64,000 bases of DNA, from positions 875,238-939,237 of the forward strand of contig QAOA01001288.1 of assembly GCA_003255065.1 (NCBI GenBank), given 5' to 3'. The DNA comes from Cercis canadensis (Eukaryota > Streptophyta > Magnoliopsida > Fabales > Fabaceae). Below, piece after piece: positions 28,848-60,304 of the stretch. Below the pieces are notes generated by a model that saw only the letters and a list, made by a program, of their open reading frames with translations, made no database searches and was not told the origin of the DNA. The stretch's first letter is position 1. Each line of letters begins with the position of its first letter. Made by a program: the position numbers and the translations under genes.

Positions 28848-31609
28848 AATAACATGTCCAAGTCACATGATTTGTACCCCCTTGGCACTTTCTAAAGAAT
28901 AATATTTATCACAAAAGAAAATAAAAGATCCACCATCAAGAATTAACAATTGCAGACTAGATAATGATCACTTTGTACAAAAAACCATACTGCCATCCCC
29001 TGCCATTGACTATGCATGCAGAAGAGCCCCCCCATATTTGTTCCTTTCAAATTGTAGCAACTCAAATTTCCATATCTTAACCTCAGTAAACTAGNCCTTT
29101 TTGAACCTTCTCAGAAAAGTTGGCATCCTCTGTTTTCTTACTCTCTTCAGTATTTTCTTCTCTAGACACCTTTGAATATCAATGTGTTTCATGATAAATT
29201 TTTTAGAAGGGCATGGAAACCTTAAACTTTTTACTGGCATCACATCACTTTAACATATAGAACAATCTGAATCCATCACACAAGAGATCTTTATACCATC
29301 TGGAATCAGCAAAATTCACATCTGACTTGTGCAGCGATCATGCTTGCTTTTCAATCAAACTTACTGATTATTTTCCAAAATTTACTGGAAAGTTAATGAG
29401 GAACTATAATAAGTCAAATAAAGACAAATACCATATGTGTAACCTTGAAGAAAATTACAACCAAATAAACTTCCTTCAACTATTTTATCCTCAAGATACA
29501 AACAGAAAATAAACAGAGGAAACCTTGGAAAGTAGAAGCTGTAATTTAGACAGAGGAACAGTAAGACATGAGAATTTAAGGAAAATAACTTATTTTGACA
29601 TATCTTCACTCCATCTCCTATTATTTTTTTAGCTCTATCAAACATAGCGTTAAATCTGATTGCATCCAACCCAAAGAACCACCCAATGCAGGAAATTGTT
29701 ACCCACAATCATCGAACAAACATGTACCAGAAATTTTCAAGTTTCATTCTAACTATAAAAGTTGTGATTATTATAACTTTCATAAGCATGAAGCTAATTT
29801 ATGTATTCCCAAATTTCAAGTTTAACCATCATCGTATGGTCCAATAACTGTGACCGGCTTAGTTCTCTAGCATACTGACATCCACAACGTTTCAAGCGCA
29901 ATCCAAAAGAAATAAATATAAATTTCAAAATCAACTTTAAGATTACAACGAGTATTCTCTGTGTCTGTTTTAATCTAAGCAAAGCAGTAATCCGCGACAA
30001 ATTTTGGTCCAAAACATAACAGGCATTACAACTATAGAAGTAGAAAATGTACGAGAAAAGAGAGAGAGGCGGTGGAAATTTACAAATATTAGCTACAGTA
30101 CGAGGTTTATAATTCCTTTTAACATTCACGATGATTTCTCGGCAACCAAACAGAACAAAGAACCACACTAAACCCTATGTCTATAGACAAAAATAATAAA
30201 AACAAAGACATGCAAGATGAACGGCATAATGCATACATATCCAGCACACATGGAAAGCTAAAGTCGCAAAAAAAAAAAGGAGGAACACTGCGTTACATTT
30301 TCCGCCGTGACGGATACAGGAATCACTGTGAGGGACTTTCTGTGCTTTGCAATTGCAATTTGCAAAACATGAAGAAAAGGAAATTTGCTTTAGAGAAACA
30401 GTAAAGCTGCTGACTATGTATTACGGTGACGCTTATAGACAGGCTACAATAGCGTCTTGCACCCAAAACAAAAGAGTACAAAAGCGTGTGTACGGTACAG
30501 GGATTCGCTGAAAGCGACCGAGCATGTAGTTACATGCCGCCACAGTGAATAAAATGAAAGCCAAAGGAAGGGAGGAAGAACAAGTGAAGAGCTCATGCCT
30601 GGGTACCCAGTTATGATAACCAACTTTTTCGCGCTAATCATCGTATTAAATTGAGGTTATTAATTCAAGTACGATTAATTGAGGAACAACGATAGCAAAT
30701 GCAGTGTACAGAATTTGGAGCGAAGTTCAGAGGAAAGAATGAAAGGGAGTTAATTACCGTAAGCACCGCAAGGCAATAANCTCATCAGTTTGTGCTATTT
30801 TAAACATGATATCCATGTTAGGGAAGAAGCTATGGCAGAAATCACAGGGTGGCAAAACATTTATGAAGAAGGAGGACCATGTAAAGCTTAAAAAGGTCCA
30901 ATCTACCAGATCCAATGGATATAACAATAACATAGTAGAAAGCTTAAATTCAGAAACTCACAAGAGCATTCCACCACGCATGCAATTGTAACATAGTACA
31001 TCTCCACCTGCTATACCATCTCTCATATGAGGATCCACTTGTGCATCATCTACATATTCTTTAGTCAGCTCCAAGCTACACCTAGACTTGGATTCCTCTT
31101 CTGTCAAGAATCAAACAAACATAAGCACACTTCTTTAGAATGAACCTGTAGGTTCAACAGCTATATGAAGACCTCCCCCCCTGGAGACCATTTGACAATC
31201 ACAATTGATATAGACCCTTTCAAAAACTGAACAACAAACTGGGGAAGTAAGGAAAAGAAGTATTACCAGACATGTTTGCTCTCTTCAGACGTGACCTGGC
31301 AAATTCTCTATATTTGCGAGCATCCATTCTTGTCTTTTTGCAAGAGCTATCCAAACTCTGATTTACACTTTGGTTGAATTTTTCAGGTTCTGATGTAAGT
31401 ATTCTTCCATTTTCCACCTTCAGCTTCCCCTTTCGAAGATCAAAAGAGAAGTGGCATTGGCCATCCTTTTTGAACCTTCTCAGAAAAGTTGGCATCCTCT
31501 GTTTTCTTACTCTCTTCAGTATTTTCTTCTCTAGACACCTTTGAATATCAATGTGTTTCATGATAAATTTTTTAGAAGGGCATGGAAACCTTAAACTTTT
31601 TACTGGCAT
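18554..31609 (-). CDS. MOM1: MOM1-like SNF2-family silencing protein (5' part misassembled)
   Basis: Exons in transcript order: 31609..31267, 31100..30962, [missing part], 28644..28495, 27453..27199, 27033..26893, 26817..26506, 26315..26142, 24455..23516, 23368..23181, 22321..22217, 21617..20742, 20137..19739, 19650..19437, 18894..18554; all junctions after the break keep phase. Content: a basic N-terminal part; the start of a PHD finger (CYNCMRGG at the end of 31100..30962); SNF2 N-lobe with motif II as DECQ instead of DEAH/DEGH; SNF2 C-lobe in 24455..23516; then a coiled-coil tail (20137..19437) like the C-terminal motif of MOM1. Arabidopsis MOM1 maintains transcriptional silencing without changing DNA methylation. 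The first exon and start (ATG at 31609) are uncertain. The remaining PHD and chromodomain exons expected in long plant MOM1-like proteins are absent. Confidence 0.85.
20619..20658. repeat. poly-C/poly-A homopolymer in a MOM1-like intron
   Basis: About 19 C followed by about 15 A in the intron between exons 21617..20742 and 20137..19739. The length is unreliable in most sequencing chemistries. Confidence 0.85.
24456..26141 (-). other. 1.7-kb MOM1-like intron with poly-G joint
   Basis: Intron between 26315..26142 and 24455..23516; donor and acceptor are canonical. It contains a G run of more than 30 bases (25829-25860) interrupted by an N at 25850, so the length there is unknown. A GA-rich patch lies at about 25230-25290. 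No coding exon recognised; the frame at 25573-25797 is unsupported. Confidence 0.7.
28060..28325. repeat. about 85-bp direct repeat in a MOM1-like intron
   Basis: The block beginning TATCCTCCAGGAGAAAAACA at about 28075 recurs, with substitutions, as TATCCTCTAGGAGAAAAACA near 28247, about 172 bases on. Both copies run through GGAGAAAAACACATA, AAACATCAA and AAAAAGGGC. It lies in the intron between 28644..28495 and 27453..27199 and has no apparent function. Confidence 0.7.
28645..30961 (-). other. disrupted part of the MOM1-like gene (missing exons)
   Basis: The exon at 31100..30962 ends just after the first cysteines of a PHD finger, and the next recognisable exon (28644..28495) already lies directly ahead of the SNF2 domain. 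What lies between is AT-rich DNA, a poly-A run of more than 50 bases with an N at 28789, an N at 29095, a duplicate of 31465-33149, and an N at 30780. None of it encodes the rest of the PHD finger or a chromodomain. I infer that the real exons were lost in a gap. Confidence 0.7.
29096..30779. repeat. near-identical duplicate block A between two Ns (probable misplaced contig)
   Basis: 1684 bases that match 31465-33149 base for base, apart from about two substitutions and one single-base indel noted by eye (near 29950, 29984 and 30362). The block is bounded exactly by the Ns at 29095 and 30780. It starts in the middle of a MOM1-like exon and ends in what may be another, which real gene duplications rarely do. 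It is best read as an allelic or redundant contig placed in a scaffold gap. Confidence 0.9.
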
Positions 31610-33149
31610 CACATCACTTTAACATATAGAACAATCTGAATCCATCACACAAGAGATCTTTATACCATCTGGAATCAGCAAAATTCACATCTGACTTGTG
31701 CAGCGATCATGCTTGCTTTTCAATCAAACTTACTGATTATTTTCCAAAATTTACTGGAAAGTTAATGAGGAACTATAATAAGTCAAATAAAGACAAATAC
31801 CATATGTGTAACCTTGAAGAAAATTACAACCAAATAAACTTCCTTCAACTATTTTATCCTCAAGATACAAACAGAAAATAAACAGAGGAAACCTTGGAAA
31901 GTAGAAGCTGTAATTTAGACAGAGGAACAGTAAGACATGAGAATTTAAGGAAAATAACTTATTTTGACATATCTTCACTCCATCTCCTATTATTTTTTTA
32001 GCTCTATCAAACATAGCGTTAAATCTGATTGCATCCAACCCAAAGAACCACCCAATGCAGGAAATTGTTACCCACAATCATCGAACAAACATGTACCAGA
32101 AATTTTCAAGTTTCATTCTAACTATAAAAGTTGTGATTATTATAACTTTCATAAGCATGAAGCTAATTTATGTATTCCCAAATTTCAAGTTTAACCATCA
32201 TCGTATGGTCCAATAACTGTGACCGGCTTAGTTCTCTAGCATACTGACATCCACAACGTTTCAAGCGCAATCCAAAAGAAATAAATATAAATTTCAAAAT
32301 CAACTTTAAGATTACAACGAAGTATTCTCTGTGTCTGTTTTAATCTAAGCAAAGTAGTAATCCGCGACAAATTTTGGTCCAAAACATAACAGGCATTACA
32401 ACTATAGAAGTAGAAAATGTACGAGAAAAGAGAGAGAGGCGGTGGAAATTTACAAATATTAGCTACAGTACGAGGTTTATAATTCCTTTTAACATTCACG
32501 ATGATTTCTCGGCAACCAAACAGAACAAAGAACCACACTAAACCCTATGTCTATAGACAAAAATAATAAAAACAAAGACATGCAAGATGAACGGCATAAT
32601 GCATACATATCCAGCACACATGGAAAGCTAAAGTCGCAAAAAAAAAAAGGAGGAACACTGCGTTACATTTTCCGCCGTGACGGATACAGGAATCACTGTG
32701 AGGGACTTTCTGTGCTTTGCAATTGCAATTTGCGAAACATGAAGAAAAGGAAATTTGCTTTAGAGAAACAGTAAAGCTGCTGACTATGTATTACGGTGAC
32801 GCTTATAGACAGGCTACAATAGCGTCTTGCACCCAAAACAAAAGAGTACAAAAGCGTGTGTACGGTACAGGGATTCGCTGAAAGCGACCGAGCATGTAGT
32901 TACATGCCGCCACAGTGAATAAAATGAAAGCCAAAGGAAGGGAGGAAGAACAAGTGAAGAGCTCATGCCTGGGTACCCAGTTATGATAACCAACTTTTTC
33001 GCGCTAATCATCGTATTAAATTGAGGTTATTAATTCAAGTACGATTAATTGAGGAACAACGATAGCAAATGCAGTGTACAGAATTTGGAGCGAAGTTCAG
33101 AGGAAAGAATGAAAGGGAGTTAATTACCGTAAGCACCGCAAGGCAATAA
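31465..33149. repeat. duplicate block B, the in-context copy
   Basis: Same sequence as 29096-30779, but continuous with flanking DNA on both sides, including the complete MOM1-like exon 31609..31267. I take this as the genuine locus. Most of it (31620-33127) looks like a large intron or leader, AT-rich, with no exon I can defend. Confidence 0.85.
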
Positions 33150-33313
33150 TCCTCTGCTGTGTCACGATCACCACTCACCAGTCCACTCTTGTGTTCGTGG
33201 TCACCATCAAGTGAAGTTGTTGTATTTCTCTTATCACTATTTTGCGATTTGCCTAACCGCCACCGGTGAGGTGGTGAAGCTTCGTAAATACCAATAGTTT
33301 CGGCAATAATCCT
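33128..33313 (-). other. possible 5' exon of the MOM1-like gene
   Basis: A minus-strand frame of 62 codons is open from a CAG acceptor-like site (exon start 33313) to a donor (ACG/GTAATT, exon end 33128). It is less AT-rich than its surroundings, and the residues are Ser/Thr/Asp/Lys-rich, as in MOM1-like N-termini. The phase into 31609 is not resolved and no start codon is evident, so this is tentative. The 15-base word GGCAATAATCCTCTG occurs at both 33142-33156 and 33302-33316, within and at the edge of the segment. Confidence 0.35.
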
Positions 33314-33427
33314 CTGACTAATAAATATTTTTCAATTTATAAATGTGTTTTGCCGACCTGACTTTGTTACCCATTCTCTGGATTCAGGGGCTTTTGATGG
33401 GATTAACTGATTAAGTGGTCAGTGTTA

Positions 33428-33745
33428 TTTTTTTTAATTGAGTCTCTACCGTCATCACGGATTATAAATCTATTAATTTAATACTGACATAGTAAACAAC
33501 TTGTATATGAAGTAATAAAAAAGATTAATGTGACACCAAAATAATACAAAAATTATCACCTCATTAACTTTTTTATGTATTTTTTGAGCCAAATTTTGAT
33601 GAGATGACAATTTTTGTCACTTTGACACCACGTTAACTTATTTTATTGACATATTAACAAATCGTTTGCTATATTAGCACTAAATTAACAGAATTATCAT
33701 TGGTGAATGATAACAAAGATCTAATTAAAAAAATTTCAAAATATA
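33428..33745. mobile_element. MITE-like palindrome with about 130-bp arms
   Basis: The left arm (about 33428-33560) and the reverse complement of the right arm (about 33618-33745) share the ordered blocks TTTTTTTTAATTGAGTCTCT against TTTTTTTTAATTAGATCTTT, CTATTAATTTA against CTGTTAATTTA, CATAGTAAAC against TATAGCAAAC, and GTGACACCAAA against GTGGTGTCAAA. There is no coding capacity. Target-site duplication not identified, so the class is unassigned. It lies in the intergenic space between the divergent MOM1-like and adenosine kinase genes. Confidence 0.65.
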
Positions 33746-53330
<19,585 letters not shown>

Positions 53331-55580
53331 GTTATCATTTCTCCCAATTCCGGTGCTGTTTTGAGTTTTTGATTATTGGGAAGCCTTCTGTTGTATTTTG
53401 ATAGTAATACTTATCTAATTATTTGCTGATCATTATGACAGCTCTATTGGTTTGGGAATTTTGAATCCCCGGCTAGAAAAAATTGGGGAAAAAGAAAAGT
53501 GCAGAGAAGGAAACCAATACCTAAAAGTTTCATATAAAAAATAAAGTCTAGAATAAGTTTATGTAACGTAGTCCCGTTACTTATGAGATCTTTTCAGATA
53601 AATTATGTTAGTAGTCTGTGAACTCCCTTGTTCTTTTTTGGCCAATCTATGAACTCTCGTGTTGAACCGTTATTTTGAAGTACGTTTACAATTTGGGCAT
53701 TTTGACTGGCCTTAACCGGTCTAATATTTTTTTTAACCTTATTTATTTACTTTTACTATTTAGATTTTTTTTAATTAATGTTTAATTTTAAAAAAATAAC
53801 AAATAAAAATATGGCTGGTTTATTTACCAATAATCCTTGTAGGCTGTGCGAGGGCTGACCAAATTTTGTCAGTTCACAATTCAGGCCTTTTTATCCGCTT
53901 GATTTCAACCGGGTCCGATTTGAGACTACTACTTAAAAGCTGGCTTTGAACATAGACCCCTTCAGACCAAAAAACATCCCTCAAACGGCTGGCTGTGATC
54001 CTTTCACAATTCTTTTCATTAAGAAATTCCATTGTTTCAGTTCTTAGCCTTTTTGGGTCGGTTAAGTTGAGTATCTTGCATAATTTTTGAAGTCAAACGA
54101 TGGCTTTAATTATAAAATATTGTAAAAAGTTTCTCGTGATCAATTATTATGCTTTTACAAAATTTTTTTTTATTAGTGCTTTTACAATTTTTTTTTTGTG
54201 TGCTTGTGAGCTAGCTTAGGTATATTCAAAATAGTACTCTTGCAAAATAAAGAAACAATGGGTTTCATACGTAAAACTCATGAGATTTATTTTAAAAAAA
54301 AAAAAAAACGATGAGTATTACTCTTAGTAGTACCTAAATATTTCTTATTTTTCAATCTTGAGTTTCGTTGCTAAAATACATAATATGGGCAATGCAAATA
54401 AGTGTTTTACAAAAAAAAATAATAAAAATGTTTATATCAAGTTAAAGTCAATTTATATCAAAAGTTTACAAGTTTAACTCCATGTATTGTCTTAGTTCAA
54501 ACTTTGAACTTACTCCAAAAACAAGAGTTAGAGTTCAATTCCAAACTCTCCTCGAAAAAGAGTGAGTGTAGGATGTAGCGCTATAGTCTAGCATAGCAAG
54601 CCTCTCTCTTTATTGGGATGTTAGAAAGATATAATTTAGTCTTTTTGATGATAAATGACTCATATTTTATCACAATAATGATCTAGTTAATTTTTTTATG
54701 ATTAACTTATAAAAAAAAATGAAGGGTTATTAAAAATATAACTATTTATAATTAATTGTGATAATTTATTTTATGTTCTTAATATATTATATATAAAAAT
54801 GTATTTTGAACTTTGAAATATATATCTAGTTTAAAAATAATGATATTTATTAAATTTTAATTACTTTGTAGATATTTACTCTTAGCTGAGAATGGACATA
54901 ATTATGACTATGTGTTATATTTGTAAGTCATTTTAATTTGTATTCTTCCCTTTTCTATTGAAGTAATTATATGGAAAAAAGGTACAGTTTACACTTCCAC
55001 TGATTATAAGTCGTTTATAATGACGTCCTTTACTAATAACAGTGTTCAGTTTTTTTTTTTCAAGCTCCTGACATTCTAATTTGTAAGATTTCTTCCACAA
55101 TCCAATGAAATTATGGCAAGAAAAGAAATTAAAGAAATAAATTTCAAAGAAATTGGAGCACCAAAATAACACCTAGATATACTTTTCTCAAAACATGAAA
55201 AATAAATACTTTGACTCAAATATTATACTTTATAAAAAAATTTATGTATTATTAATATTTTTAAAATTATTTATATAAATATTATAGTTTTTTTTTAAAA
55301 ATAAAATTTAATTAGTAAAAGTTATCAAATATGTCATTCACCATATGGTATATCCACACTAAACATAATCACGTGACCAATAACGTGTTTGGTGATCTTC
55401 GTGTGTATATATATATATATATATTAGTTTTCAAGTATAATATTTGAATAAAAAAGCCAAAAAAAAAATGAACCTCACAACATCACACTTACACTTTATT
55501 GTTCAATATTATTTGAATTAATAAATTTTATATTAAATATTTATCGGCAGACAGCAGTATAATTCAGCTGTTCCACCACT
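53331..55580. other. intergenic DNA downstream of adenosine kinase
   Basis: The first about 150 bases are the likely adenosine kinase 3' untranslated region. The rest is AT-rich with poly-A/T tracts and a TA microsatellite at about 55407-55424. The minus-strand frame at 54933-55172 has no recognisable domain. No RNA gene seen. Confidence 0.5.
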
Positions 55581-55588
55581 TATATAAA
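55581..55588 (+). promoter_or_regulatory. TATA box of the membrane protein gene
   Basis: TATATAAA, 229 bases before the preferred ATG at 55817 and 103 bases before an earlier in-frame ATG at 55691. The sequence turns GC-rich right after it, as in a plant leader. Confidence 0.6.
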
Positions 55589-55816
55589 GTTATAAACCCC
55601 TAACGCGGATCTAATCCGGATCGCCCACGGCCCACACACTAGTCCCCCAGGGCGTGAATTGCACAACCTACTTGCGCGCGTTAACCCGTCATGCTCTTAC
55701 CCGGAGGTTCAGAGCATAGGCACCGACGAAAACACCGAAGAAGACACTTGGATTCCAACGCCAAACAAAAAACGAAAGCAAAAAGGCAAGAAGAAACAGA
55801 AAATCGCAGAACCGCC

Positions 55817-57208
55817 ATGAGCGATCTTCCTCGGCTGCAGAACCTGCGGTCCACAGCCCAAGTACTCAGAGAAGCAACCTCTTCTTTCACCTCCAATCTT
55901 CTCACATTCCTCTTCCTTTCTCTTCTCATCTTGTCCTTCCGTACCTTCGTGGAGAATGGCACCGGCCATGTCACCTCCTTCATCGACCGCGACCCCAACC
56001 TCAAAGCCCTCCTCTCCCACCTTGACCTCTCTGGCAACGGTAATCGCCATCGCCCACGATCCCCCGAAGACCCTTCTCCCACAGCTTTGCGCCGCCACCG
56101 TCGCCGTCCTTTCCTCCATCTCACTCGAGTCGGAACCCTAGACGATGACTTCTTCTCCGGCGACGATGACGATGGTCGTACTCTATTTGGGTCTAACAGG
56201 AAAGCTCCCATCAATGGCAGTTTTCTATCTTTTAACTTGAAATCAGGGTTTTCGGATCTTGTCATCGATAATGGAATTAAGGTTTCCGAGGTGGTTCGCC
56301 CTGGGATTACATTCAAAGCAGAAGGTTTATCATTTACTGATGATAGAGACAGCGATGACGAGAAAGATGAAGAAAATGAGAAGGTTGCTTTGGGAAACGA
56401 TCAAGAAGTTGATAGAGCTTTTGATTTACAGTTCTCTATTAAAGGAATGGAGTTTGGTCGTCGTGACGCGGCGCTATTCTTTCTCGTGTGTTTCTTATCT
56501 GGAGCTTACGCATGGGTGATATTTGTTTTCCTTGTTACATATTCATGGGTCTTGGGCATCGTTTTCGTAACAGTTGTTAATGATCTGTTAGGGAGGTTTA
56601 CTTCGATTGCTGGTATAATTTGGGATGGTTCCAGATTGGGTCATAAGAGGCTTTCAGGGTTCATTCTGATGAGATGGGCTGTAAGGGATGCCTTGACTCA
56701 GCTTCTGGGACTATGGTATTTTGGTGAAATTGCGGATCAATATTCTTTCTTTAAGCTTTTTGTTAGATTGAAATTGATGCCTTTCTCAATTATGTCACCA
56801 TGGGTTCGAGGGTTTGAGAAAGAAATTTCAGCATTCTTGTTCACTTGGTTTCTAGTTGATACATTTGTGGCTTTTATATTTTCGGTTGATGCCTGGGTTG
56901 CCATAGTGGACTCAAGGAGGAGTGGGAAAGAGATTGTCAAGGAAGGTTGTTATTTGATATCTACAATGTTAAACCAGGCTGTTCAAATAAAATGCTTGGA
57001 AGCTATATGTTGTGGATCTTTTGTGAGATGGGTTTTATCCAGAATTTGTGGGAGAACTTTTGCCAAGATGTTCCAGTCAACAATGGAGGTTTACTTCATG
57101 GTTGCTTGGCTGATATTTTACTTTGCGGCCAGGTGTAGAGATGCCAATCTACAGGGTAGGAGGTTTGGGCAGAGAGAATTGGAGGGCTTGATAGAAGGTC
57201 ATAGATGA
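55817..57208 (+). CDS. plant multi-pass membrane protein of unknown function
   Basis: Single-exon gene, 463 residues from MSDLPRLQNL. The frame is open upstream to an ATG at 55691, which would add 42 very basic residues; I prefer the MSDL start because the added part is low-complexity. Likely membrane segments at about residues 27-44, 215-237, 241-259, 338-360 and 422-437. Between the first and second lies a long hydrophilic loop with two acidic tracts (DDDFFSGDDDD, DDEKDEENE). I recognise no catalytic motif; it resembles an uncharacterised plant transmembrane family and I assign no function. The composition is GC-rich at the 5' end (Arg/His/Pro codons), ordinary afterwards. No stop or frameshift. 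Confidence 0.85.
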   Translation: MSDLPRLQNLRSTAQVLREATSSFTSNLLTFLFLSLLILSFRTFVENGTGHVTSFIDRDPNLKALLSHLDLSGNGNRHRPRSPEDPSPTALRRHRRRPFLHLTRVGTLDDDFFSGDDDDGRTLFGSNRKAPINGSFLSFNLKSGFSDLVIDNGIKVSEVVRPGITFKAEGLSFTDDRDSDDEKDEENEKVALGNDQEVDRAFDLQFSIKGMEFGRRDAALFFLVCFLSGAYAWVIFVFLVTYSWVLGIVFVTVVNDLLGRFTSIAGIIWDGSRLGHKRLSGFILMRWAVRDALTQLLGLWYFGEIADQYSFFKLFVRLKLMPFSIMSPWVRGFEKEISAFLFTWFLVDTFVAFIFSVDAWVAIVDSRRSGKEIVKEGCYLISTMLNQAVQIKCLEAICCGSFVRWVLSRICGRTFAKMFQSTMEVYFMVAWLIFYFAARCRDANLQGRRFGQRELEGLIEGHR

Positions 57209-60200
57209 TACTTGGTGGTGTTTGGATGAAAGTTTCTCTTGCGGGTTTCAACTATAATGCTCAACTAGCGGCAATTGTTCACTGCTTTATGTCTCCCACT
57301 TTTGCAGTCCCTGTTGACCAGCACTGCCTTTGTGTAGTTTTGTCACCAACAATGTGTTATATGTACTTTAGCAGAAGGCAACATACTACCTGTGTATATT
57401 CTGAACGACAATACTTCATGTGTATATTATTCAGGCAATCATTTGATTAGGTCACGCAATACATGTTGGTGATGATAGTGATAGTCACACTGTATGAGAA
57501 ATGGAGAATGGTAATGATTTTTCTCAATGCGAGAAGGAGTTATGTTGTTATACTTCAGCTTTTCTGTTTTGTGTTGTGCTTTCTTTTTATCAGGATTATT
57601 TATAACATGAGTTGGCACATTTATCTGCAAGATCGGGGAAAAGTATTCTTGTGAGTTATGCAAATTTTTCTTAAAAAAATTTAAAATGTCATTGTGGAAG
57701 TGGTTCAGGCTAAATCAAACTCCATCTGTTTTGCATGGTTACTGGCTTCTTTTGCTTACTATCTTTGCTTTATTCTGCAATTTCATATGTCTATGTTACT
57801 AACTAAAAAACAGTAGAGATAGAAGTTCGTATGCAGGGTTTTTGGTTGAAAGGATAAAATTTAGGTTGATATAGAACTAGGGCTATATCAGAGGGCCATT
57901 TCAAGTTTTGAAATTAGTTGTTGATGAGCACTATGAGTTTAGGTCTACAATACTGATCTTTAGTAATCAGAGCTAATATCTGATGTCTTCTGTTTGGTAA
58001 ATGATTTTCTAGAGTATGTTGATTTGCTGGCTTGAGAGTTTTAAACTTTCTTCTTTCTTTTTCCTATCATTGAGGAGAGGAGGGTGGACGGGCAGAGAAG
58101 GGTCATGCTACAAGTTACTGATGGCCTGATGTGTTCAACACAGAAGGGGACTAGAGGAGATAGGTGATGTAATCAGTGTACAGATGCATCTTAAGACAAT
58201 TAAATGAATGGCAGTTTTTCCCACTGGATGTCTGTGAATGATTCTAGTAACTGGAAGAGAGAAAAGAGAACAAAATTTTCAGGAGTGTTAGTGTCCTTGA
58301 AAGGAAAATTCAGTTTGGCATTTAAGTCTTTGAATTTTGATAATTCACTTCAACTTTCTTTTAGGACATCTGGAATCATGGAAAATGATATCATGAGGAT
58401 TTCCTTCGGGCAGCATGTTAAGGGTTTGGGCAATTTAGATTTTCTGATCTGTAGACCCTCCCATCTAGCTGAGGGGAAAAATTGGGCTTTCTGGATCAGG
58501 TAGCTTCAGGACTCAATGGTGAATTCCTTTCAAGGGATCACATGGTGAATTAAGGATGTGACCATTTCTAAATCCTTTGCATATTAAACAGTTTTAAAAT
58601 TGTGGAGCCAAAGAACATAATTTATGTAAATAGATGGCATCCTCTTGATGTAGACTGCAAACAATTACGGTTTCTTTCCAAATAGTCGGTACGATTCTAA
58701 CTGTTAGCAGGCAGAAAAGATCATAGCTAGACGGGAGCCAGTGGTCCTCCTCCATCATGCATGGCCTACTTGCAAAAAAAATTTTCCTCTCTTCTATTGT
58801 ATTCTTGTAGCGTGGCACTTATGTGCTCTGTAGAAATGAAAGAGCTTGAGATATTTCTGGTTGGAGGTGGTGTCCCAATGCAATTACCAGGTCCCCTCAC
58901 CATCTGTGCCCCAGCTTGCTTCAATGCGTTAAATTCCTAGCTATTGGGTTTGCACTTGGTTCTGCTGACTCATTATTTGTTTCTTTGATTCCTTTCTATA
59001 AATTGACAACAGACTCTTTCTTTTTATTTGCTGCAAATATAATTGACATAAGCTATGTTAAACAAAAAGTACTCCCTTGTTTGATGAGAAGCTGGCAGGG
59101 CCTGAATGGATTTTTGGTTTTATTGTATCCGTAGGGAGTGTATCTTCAATTCAACTGCGATTGTTCTTACTTGTCGTTAAAGTTTTTGGTTGCACCATGA
59201 TTGTGGCTATGAATTCTCCTGGCCAAATGTCTCTCCAGATCCAATTATGTTCAAGGTGGCGATAGAGAGGGAGAGAGCTTGGGGTGGGGGGTGTTGATCA
59301 AATAGTTGGATGTCGTAACACGGGCATCGATCGTGCAGACATAACCTCTCTAAACAATAGGTAAATGCAATGCAAAAAATTCCCATGTTTTATTGACTAC
59401 TACATTTTTGTGCTCTGGAAAAGTTGCTCACCTTATTTCAACATCTCCCCTGCTGGAAATATTTATCACTCTTCTCTTTTTCCTACCTCAGAAGCTCAAG
59501 TAAAGATCTTTTACCTGACGATCCAAATCTTCAACAAATTTTAAACGCAGGCTTCATTTGGAATTACTCTGAGCTTCCCGATTTTCATGTCCATTTCCCC
59601 TAGACTACGTACGTCAGCCAAATTTCAGTGTCTTACATCGAATTGATTTTTTGAACGTTCTTGTTATTTGGGGAGCATCAGGAATTACTTCAAATTTACA
59701 ATCTCTATTGATTTGTACGTTAGGTGATATCAAGCACTAAGCTTCCTCGGGTAGTAAGGTATTGCCGCCATAGCCTCTATGAAATTTAATCTATCTTGCC
59801 AGGCTGTTGAAATTTATGCGTGCACTGCAATCTGCAACATTTGCTTTTCATTATTAATGTATTTCATCCCTTGTCCAAATTTTTATCAAATTAATCTTAA
59901 GCTTGTTTAGATGTGTCATATCAGTACATATCCTTTAGGACATCCGGGGCAGATGTACCAAATATTTAGTCATTGCACGAGAGGGATAAAAGAGGGTGGG
60001 GGGTGGATTGTAACTTCAACTTCTTTTCCCGGTTCTTGATCAAATCTTTGTCTTTAGTCCTATTTCAATTGTTGGAAAACTGGCTTTACTTTGGTCAATT
60101 TACAACCTTTAAATTTTTGTGCTGAAAAGAGAAACAAAACAACTCTGTTCCTGAATTGATTTACATCAGTGAGCAAGATGACACTAATGTTCCAGCATCT

Positions 60201-60304
60201 ACTTACAATATTTATAGCTACATATCAGCCTTCTTGTTAGACTTTAACTGCTTGAACTAATGTCTCAACGGATGATTTTAAAGACAGAGAGAAACCTGTT
60301 GGCT
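57209..60304. other. 3-kb region without a recognised gene
   Basis: Starts with the probable 3' untranslated region of the membrane protein gene. The longest frames (58204-58503 plus, 58594-58818 minus) have no known domain, and the composition is that of non-coding DNA. A G-rich run lies at about 59281-59292. An unannotated non-coding transcript or long 3' UTR is possible but not shown. Confidence 0.45.

Noticed and set aside
29327-33011. Pairs of identical small frames in the two duplicate blocks
   Set aside because: They repeat only because the 1.68-kb block is present twice; none encodes a known domain.
58204-58503. 99-codon frame downstream of the membrane protein gene
   Set aside because: No domain, weak coding character, no splice or promoter context; treated as non-coding.
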